Source of the DNA: JBDZVM01 sp040255675
GTDB lineage: Bacteria; Actinomycetota; Actinomycetes; Acidothermales; Acidothermaceae
Length of the DNA: 64,000 bases
Direction of reading: 5' to 3'
Assembly (NCBI GenBank): GCA_040255675.1
Contig: JBDZVM010000007.1
Location: forward strand, 54,032-118,031
Under the pieces are notes generated by a model, which was not told the origin of the DNA, did no database searches, and saw only the letters and a program-made list of their open reading frames with translations. The translations under genes and the position numbers were made by a program. Shown here in pieces: positions 59,647 to 64,000 of this stretch. Position 1 is the first letter of the stretch. Every line of letters starts with the position of its first letter.

Positions 59647-60399
59647 TCAGGGCGCTACCCGGCCGTGCTCCTCGAACGCCGCGTGGGTGAGCGGCATGAG
59701 CCGCGCCCATTCGGCCTCCATCTTCTCGGCGACCATCTCGATCTCGCGCTGCGGAAAACTCGGGAAGTGGCTGTCGTCGCGCTTGGTGCGCAGCGACAAG
59801 AAGCCCATCAGCGCCCGGGCGTTGCAGGTGGCGTACATCGACGAGTAGATGGCCACCGGTAGCACGCCGCGGGCGACTTCGCGGGCCACGCCGGCGTCGA
59901 GCATCTCGAGGTAGGCGGCGTAGGCCTGCTCGCACGACCGCTTGGTGGCCTCCTCCACGATCTTGTGCTGTTCGGGCGTGCCGTCGACGAACACGTAGCG
60001 GCCCGGCTTGCCCTCTTGCACGAGCAAACGGTCGGGGCCGGGCACGTAGAAGACCGGGTCGAGCCGACGGTAGCGGCCGCTTTCTTCGTTGTAGCTAAAC
60101 ACGCGATGGCGCATGAACTCGCGAAACACGAAGATCGGCGCGGAGATGAAGAACGTCATCGAGTTGTGCTCGAACGGGGTGCCGTGGCGGTCGCGCATCA
60201 AGAAGTTGATAAGCCCTTTCGACCGCGTCGGGTCGGCGTTGACGTCGTCGAGCGATTGCTCACCTTTGGTCGAGACGCGAGCCGCGAACAACACGTCGGC
60301 ATCGCTTGCCGCGGATCGCACAAGCTCGACGGTGACGTCGTCGCGAAAGCGAACACGCCTGGTGATCTCTTCGCCTTGGGCGCCTTCGCTCGCTGTCAT
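59647..60399 (-). CDS. thyX: Flavin-dependent thymidylate synthase
   Basis: Makes dTMP from dUMP using FAD and NADPH. The 250-residue protein has the ThyX signature RHRVFSYNEESGRY, the FAD/NADPH segments MYATCNARALMGFLSLR, and the N-terminal TVELVRSAASDADVLFAARVS. ATG 60399 has AAGGTGA in range; GTG 60408 would add three residues. Confidence 0.96.
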   Translation of the reverse strand: MTASEGAQGEEITRRVRFRDDVTVELVRSAASDADVLFAARVSTKGEQSLDDVNADPTRSKGLINFLMRDRHGTPFEHNSMTFFISAPIFVFREFMRHRVFSYNEESGRYRRLDPVFYVPGPDRLLVQEGKPGRYVFVDGTPEQHKIVEEATKRSCEQAYAAYLEMLDAGVAREVARGVLPVAIYSSMYATCNARALMGFLSLRTKRDDSHFPSFPQREIEMVAEKMEAEWARLMPLTHAAFEEHGRVAP

Positions 60400-60421
60400 G
60401 GCGCTCACCTTAGCCAGCCGG

Positions 60422-60811
60422 TCAGGCGCCGCCCGTGAACGACCCGTCGGTAACTAAGCAGAACTCGTTGCCTTCGGGGTCGCGCCAGACCTGCCACGGC
60501 GCTTTGTCGGGTGAAAAAAGCTCGGTCACCGGCGTTGCGCCCAGTGCTCGCGCGCGTTGCCCCGCGCCGACGACACCGCCGGCCGCGGGGTTAACCGCAA
60601 GATCGAGATGCAATCGGTTCTTGACCGCCTTGGCTTCGGGCACGAGCTGGAATGACAACATCGGGCCCCCAACGCCTAACGGCCCGAGGTCGACCCAGTC
60701 GCTCGTGCGATCACGGACGTCGAGTTCGAGTAAGGCGCACCAAAAGCCAGCCGCGCGATCGAGATCGTTGACATCGACGACGAGGTGCGCGGCACGGGCG
60801 ACGGGTGTCAT
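60422..60811 (-). CDS. VOC-family (glyoxalase-like) protein
   Basis: A 129-residue vicinal-oxygen-chelate domain protein. Start MTPVARAAHLVVDVNDLDRAAGFWCALL shows the first beta-alpha-beta unit with metal-type His; the C-terminal WRDPEGNEFCLVTD carries the conserved Glu. Substrate unknown; many such proteins are antibiotic- or glyoxal-detoxifying. Its ATG overlaps the stop of the following small gene (ATGA), so both are coupled. Confidence 0.88.
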   Translation of the reverse strand: MTPVARAAHLVVDVNDLDRAAGFWCALLELDVRDRTSDWVDLGPLGVGGPMLSFQLVPEAKAVKNRLHLDLAVNPAAGGVVGAGQRARALGATPVTELFSPDKAPWQVWRDPEGNEFCLVTDGSFTGGA

Positions 60812-61017
60812 GCCGCACCCCGCACGCCCGCGGCCGCCGCCCGCCGGCAATAGATCGCGACCGGTTCGGCATGAGACTGCTCGACGCGTCGAAGCGCCAG
60901 CGCTCTTGATGCCGCGGCCGCTGCCTTGGCGTCGCGGCGGCGGCGCCAGATCTCCGCCGTGCGGACGAGCTCGGCACGGTGTTCTTGGGCAAGCAGAGTG
61001 TTGATATAGAGGCTCAT
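60808..61017 (-). CDS. Small conserved helical protein
   Basis: A 69-residue protein starting MSLYINTLLAQEHRAELVRTAEIWRRRR, probably two basic amphipathic helices. Excellent ribosome binding site GGGAGGGCACG before the ATG at 61017. Translationally coupled to the VOC gene. Function unknown. Confidence 0.7.
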   Translation of the reverse strand: MSLYINTLLAQEHRAELVRTAEIWRRRRDAKAAAAASRALALRRVEQSHAEPVAIYCRRAAAAGVRGAA

Positions 61018-61173
61018 CGTGCCCTCCCGATCTGAACTTTTTTTGGCTTCGACTTCGTTTCTACCGGCGAGCACTGACACTTTCCGGCGGGTTTCGGGCC
61101 GCCACCTGACGCCGCATTGGTAACCAGTGTCGAGCTTATGGTGGTGTTGCTGTCCATGCAACCATCAAAATGC

Positions 61174-61189
61174 TTACACTGGTGTCGTG
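61174..61189 (+). promoter_or_regulatory. Possible promoter of a leaderless CGNR transcript
   Basis: TACACT lies seven bases before the GTG start of the CGNR gene, the spacing expected when transcription starts at the start codon, a common actinobacterial arrangement. There is no ribosome binding site before the GTG. A weak TTGCTG lies 21 bases further upstream. Confidence 0.45.
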
Positions 61190-61708
61190 TCCGACTCAGC
61201 CATGATTCCGCCGCACGTCCGGCTGGTGCTCGCCGCGGCGAACACGATCGACGTCGAGCGCGCGACTGACGCATGGGAGACGCCGACCGGGCTGGTGCGC
61301 TGGCTTGCCGAACACACCGGCGGGTCGCCGTCCGCGAAGGTGACTACGAACCGCCACCTCGCCGCGGTTCGGTTGCGAGACGCGTTACGCGATGCGATCT
61401 TGGAAGGCACCTCGCCGGCGTTCGGCGACGCCGCGACGCCGTTCCCGTTGCGTTTGCATATCGACGGCGGCGTGCCGACGCTAAGACCGGTCCAAGACGA
61501 CGCAATCGGAGGCGTTGCGCGGGTACTCGCGGCGGTGGCACAAAGCGCGTACGACGGCACGTGGGAACGCATCAAGATTTGCCAAGCCGGCGACTGCCGC
61601 TGGGCGTTCTTCGACAAGTCGCGCAACCACTCGCGCGCGTGGTGCTCGATGCAAGTGTGCGGCAACCGCACGAAGACGCGCACTTACCGAGCGCGGCACC
61701 AGACCTAA
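61187..61708 (+). CDS. CGNR zinc-finger protein
   Basis: Putative transcriptional regulator of 173 residues. An N-terminal helical domain of the ABATE type (VRLVLAAANTIDVERA) is followed by a C-terminal CGNR zinc ribbon (CQAGDCRWAFFDKSRNHSRAWCSMQVCGNRTK, read in parts) with four Cys residues. Such proteins are usually stress-linked regulators. Start GTG 61187 (VSDSAMIPPH) or ATG 61202. Divergent from the small helical protein gene. Confidence 0.9.
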   Translation: MSDSAMIPPHVRLVLAAANTIDVERATDAWETPTGLVRWLAEHTGGSPSAKVTTNRHLAAVRLRDALRDAILEGTSPAFGDAATPFPLRLHIDGGVPTLRPVQDDAIGGVARVLAAVAQSAYDGTWERIKICQAGDCRWAFFDKSRNHSRAWCSMQVCGNRTKTRTYRARHQT

Positions 61709-61740
61709 GGCCGCGATGCGGCCACTGCGAAGATGAGTGC

Positions 61741-62307
61741 GTGTCAGACTCGCAGCACCCACATGCCGACCGAAGCGTTCGCGTAGCGATTCCCACCGAC
61801 GCCCGCGCGATCGCCGAAATTCAGCAGGCAGTCTGGCATCACGGCTATACCTCGCTGCTCCCAGACGACGCCACCCAGGGCTTCGACGTCGGTGCCGCGA
61901 CCGCCACGTGGCAAGCCGCGATCGAATCGCCGCCGACGCGCAAGCACCGCGTTTTCGTCGCACTCGAACGGGCGGACGTCGTCGGCTTCGCCGCGAGCGC
62001 ACCGGGCAGCGACGCCGATCTGCACGCTGAACACGACGCCGAATTAGTCGCCCTTCACGTCGCCCCCGATTACGTGCGACGCGGCCACGGCAGCAGGCTC
62101 ATGGCCGCGGTCGCCGATTACGCACTCGACGACAAGTTTGCTCGCTTGGTTTGCTGGGTTTTCGCCGCCGACGACCCGATGCGAATGTTCTTGCGCTCGT
62201 GCGGGTGGGATTCCGACGGCTCGATTCGAGACCTCGACGTCGGCGAACTCGTGCACCAGGTTCGGCTGCACACATTCCTCGACGCCGACCAGCACCAACC
62301 CGCGTAA
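61741..62307 (+). CDS. GNAT-family N-acetyltransferase
   Basis: A 188-residue acetyltransferase. The acetyl-CoA-binding motif VAPDYVRRGHGSRLMAAVADYA has the (R/Q)xxGxG/A signature; upstream VRVAIPTDARAIAEIQ and VVGFAASAPGS are the usual beta strands, and FLRSCGWDSDG ends the domain. GTG 61741 start; it follows the CGNR gene by 32 bases on the same strand. Substrate not predictable. Confidence 0.9.
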   Translation: MSDSQHPHADRSVRVAIPTDARAIAEIQQAVWHHGYTSLLPDDATQGFDVGAATATWQAAIESPPTRKHRVFVALERADVVGFAASAPGSDADLHAEHDAELVALHVAPDYVRRGHGSRLMAAVADYALDDKFARLVCWVFAADDPMRMFLRSCGWDSDGSIRDLDVGELVHQVRLHTFLDADQHQPA

Positions 62308-62311
62308 TCGC

Positions 62312-63880
62312 TTACTCAGCGGGCAATTTGTCGAGGTCTTGGAGTACGCGCATCGCGGCATTGTGACCGGCCGCGCCGATCACCGAGCCGGCCGGATGAC
62401 AGCCCGCACCCGCCGCGTACACCCCTGGAATGCCTGTCACGTAAGGCATTCTGTCGGCGAAGGAGACCGAATTGTCGACGTGATGGATGTGCCCTCGGCT
62501 CATGCCGAAGTGCCGCTCGATGTCGGGAGGCGCGAGCGGGAACGTGTCTACGACGAGATCCGACGTGCCGGGCGCGAACAAATCGCAGATGCCGAGTAGT
62601 TTTTCGACGTAGCGGTCTCGTTCGGCGTCCCAGCTTGAACCGGCGATCTCATACGGAACCCACTGCACAAAGAGCGCCGACGAATGGTTTCCTTGCGGGT
62701 CTTGCAGGCTCGGGTCGATGGGTGTGTGTATGTACCACTCGATCGTCGGGAAATCGGCGAGCCGGCCTGACTTCACGTCGGCGTAGGCTTTCTTCAGCGC
62801 ATTCAGAACATCGTCTTGCGGAAGCAAATGGATCGTGGCGCCATGCTGCCCAACTTGCTCAGGCAGACAGCGGAACGTCGGGAGGTCGCGCAACGCGAGG
62901 TTCACCTTCATGGTGGTGCCGTAGTGCCGCCAGCTGTCGAGTTTCTCGTTGACGGACGACGGCAAGCGCTGCGCACCGACGAGTCGCCGAAGTTCGAACG
63001 GGTCGGTGGCGACGACAACCACCGACGCCTCGATGGAGTCGCCGTCCGCGAAGGTGACGCCGCTTGCCGCGCCGTCCGAGAAATCGATGCTTTCGACCTT
63101 GCGGCCGGTGAGCACGGTTGCACCGGACTTTCTGGCAGCACCGGCAATTGTGGCAGTAACGGTGCCCATGCCGCCGCGCACGACCATCCAGGTACCGTCG
63201 GCGCCGGGCAAGCGACACATGTTGTGGACGAGGAAATTGTGGCCCGAGCCGGGAGTATCCCAACAGGCGTCAAGGCCGGAAAGCCCGTCGGTGACGGCAT
63301 ACATGGCCTTGACGAGATCGCTGGTAAAGCCGAACCGGTCGAGATAGTCGCCCACACTCCCCCGGCACAGGTCGACAAATGTCGAGCGCAACTGTGGCCT
63401 GATGTAGCGATCGGCGGTTTGTTCAAGGCTCATCGGCTCGGCAAGCCAGGCAGGCGCGAGATCCGCGCGCACCATGTCGAGCTCGGCCTGCAGCGCTTCG
63501 TCGGCCGCCCAGTCGGCGGCAGAGAAGAATCCCTCGTATTGTCGCTGCGTTGCTTCCCGGTCGGAACCGAACAGCAGGTAGCGATTTTGCGTGGTGGGCA
63601 AGAAGTAATGCGGGTCGCGGCGCAACACCGGAAACTCGACCCCGAGCTTGCGCGGCAGCTCAGGCGGCATCAGCCCGAGCAAGTAAGCACCTGTTGATTG
63701 GCGCAGTCGCGGCGCCTTCGAGAAGGGCCGTTCGGTCTTGGCGGCGCCGCCGACGACGTCCGCCGCCTCGACGACAACGACACGTAAACCGACGCGCGCG
63801 AGGAACGTCGCGGCGACGAGCCCGTTATGGCCCGCACCCACCACGACAACGTCGGCTGTTAGTCGATCGGTCAATCGCAT
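62312..63880 (-). CDS. FAD-dependent NAD(P)-binding oxidoreductase, PYROXD2/phytoene-dehydrogenase-like
   Basis: Flavoprotein of 522 residues. N-terminal dinucleotide fold VVVVGAGHNGLVAATFLA with VVVVEAADVVGGAAKTE, the FAD ribose loop, and the C-terminal YVTGIPGVYAAGAGCHPAGSVIGAAGHNAAM, typical of phytoene-desaturase-like NAD(P)/FAD oxidoreductases. ATG at 63880. Its neighbours are unrelated, so function is not clear. Confidence 0.9.
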   Translation of the reverse strand: MRLTDRLTADVVVVGAGHNGLVAATFLARVGLRVVVVEAADVVGGAAKTERPFSKAPRLRQSTGAYLLGLMPPELPRKLGVEFPVLRRDPHYFLPTTQNRYLLFGSDREATQRQYEGFFSAADWAADEALQAELDMVRADLAPAWLAEPMSLEQTADRYIRPQLRSTFVDLCRGSVGDYLDRFGFTSDLVKAMYAVTDGLSGLDACWDTPGSGHNFLVHNMCRLPGADGTWMVVRGGMGTVTATIAGAARKSGATVLTGRKVESIDFSDGAASGVTFADGDSIEASVVVVATDPFELRRLVGAQRLPSSVNEKLDSWRHYGTTMKVNLALRDLPTFRCLPEQVGQHGATIHLLPQDDVLNALKKAYADVKSGRLADFPTIEWYIHTPIDPSLQDPQGNHSSALFVQWVPYEIAGSSWDAERDRYVEKLLGICDLFAPGTSDLVVDTFPLAPPDIERHFGMSRGHIHHVDNSVSFADRMPYVTGIPGVYAAGAGCHPAGSVIGAAGHNAAMRVLQDLDKLPAE

Positions 63881-64000
63881 CCTTCCGAAACCGCACGTTG
63901 CTGTAACGCTACGACACCGCGACCAAACGCGCAGGCAACCATCGCCTGCCGAACGCGCCTCTGAATCAAGGGCGCCGCGCAGGGCGTTCAGCTGAACGCA
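63881..64000. other. Right-edge region without a recognised gene
   Basis: The last 120 bases hold the upstream region of the oxidoreductase gene. No ORF with a ribosome binding site or other element was recognised. Confidence 0.5.

Overview
The window is high-GC chromosomal DNA from an actinobacterium (Actinomycetota). The evidence is GC-rich codon usage, many GTG starts, GTGA/ATGA stop-start overlaps, and a gene order typical of actinobacteria: recA-recX, rny, miaB, DUF349, LigB-like, miaA, dapF, hflX in one part, and clgR, cinA, pgsA, rimO, rodZ-like, ftsK, rnj, dapA, thyX in another. A secreted GH12-CBM2 cellulase at the left edge suggests a plant-polymer-degrading relative of the Acidothermus/Frankia type. 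The species cannot be named from the sequence. No rRNA, tRNA, CRISPR array or insertion sequence was recognised. A 100-base run of N marks an assembly gap inside a tandem repeat.

Layout. 0-10.5 kb: cellulase, remnant of a decayed gene, Na+/H+ antiporter, then a minus-strand block of a very large multidomain papain-fold-like protein, a histidine kinase/response regulator pair and an ABC exporter. 10.5-19 kb: DinG-type helicase, GGDEF-EAL protein, TPR membrane protein, hflX, GntR regulator. 19-25 kb: dapF, miaA, LigB-like, DUF349, small membrane protein, miaB. 25-33 kb: a LuxR regulator divergent from an FAD-linked oxidase, rfbA, rny, a glutathionyl-hydroquinone-reductase-like GST and an NAD-dependent epimerase. 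33-36.5 kb: recX, intein-containing recA with DNA-damage promoter elements, DUF3046. 36.5-42.7 kb: BBE-type FAD oxidase, then a SigE-type sigma factor coupled to two paralogous membrane-anchored beta-propeller proteins, DUF1349 and a small membrane protein. 42.7-49.5 kb: lhr helicase, lipoprotein, TetR, ClgR. 49.6-60.4 kb: cinA-pgsA-rimO, rodZ-like, ftsK, rnj-dapA, thyX. 60.4-64 kb: VOC protein, CGNR regulator, GNAT and a PYROXD2-like oxidoreductase.

How genes work together. miaB, miaA and rimO modify tRNA and ribosome. RNase J and RNase Y supply RNA decay. dapA and dapF serve diaminopimelate/lysine and cell wall synthesis. recA, recX, cinA, DinG and lhr belong to DNA repair or recombination, and ftsK to chromosome segregation. 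The histidine kinase, response regulator and ABC genes form one coupled unit.

Most unusual observations: (1) the LigB-like/miaA junction has been amplified so that the visible units read as a chain of 18-codon minicistrons, each joined to the next by a GTGA stop-start overlap, interrupted by the assembly gap; (2) a full-length homing-endonuclease intein in recA at the FG/SPETTT site; (3) a sigma factor followed by two tandem propeller proteins that look like its sensors or anti-sigma partners; (4) a 1169-residue protein with PKD, papain-fold-like and carboxypeptidase-regulatory-like domains, no visible signal peptide, and a decayed paralog fragment 5.5 kb away; (5) several perfect long inverted repeats and two related palindromic elements at convergent gene ends; (6) a notable number of small tandem duplications inside and between genes.
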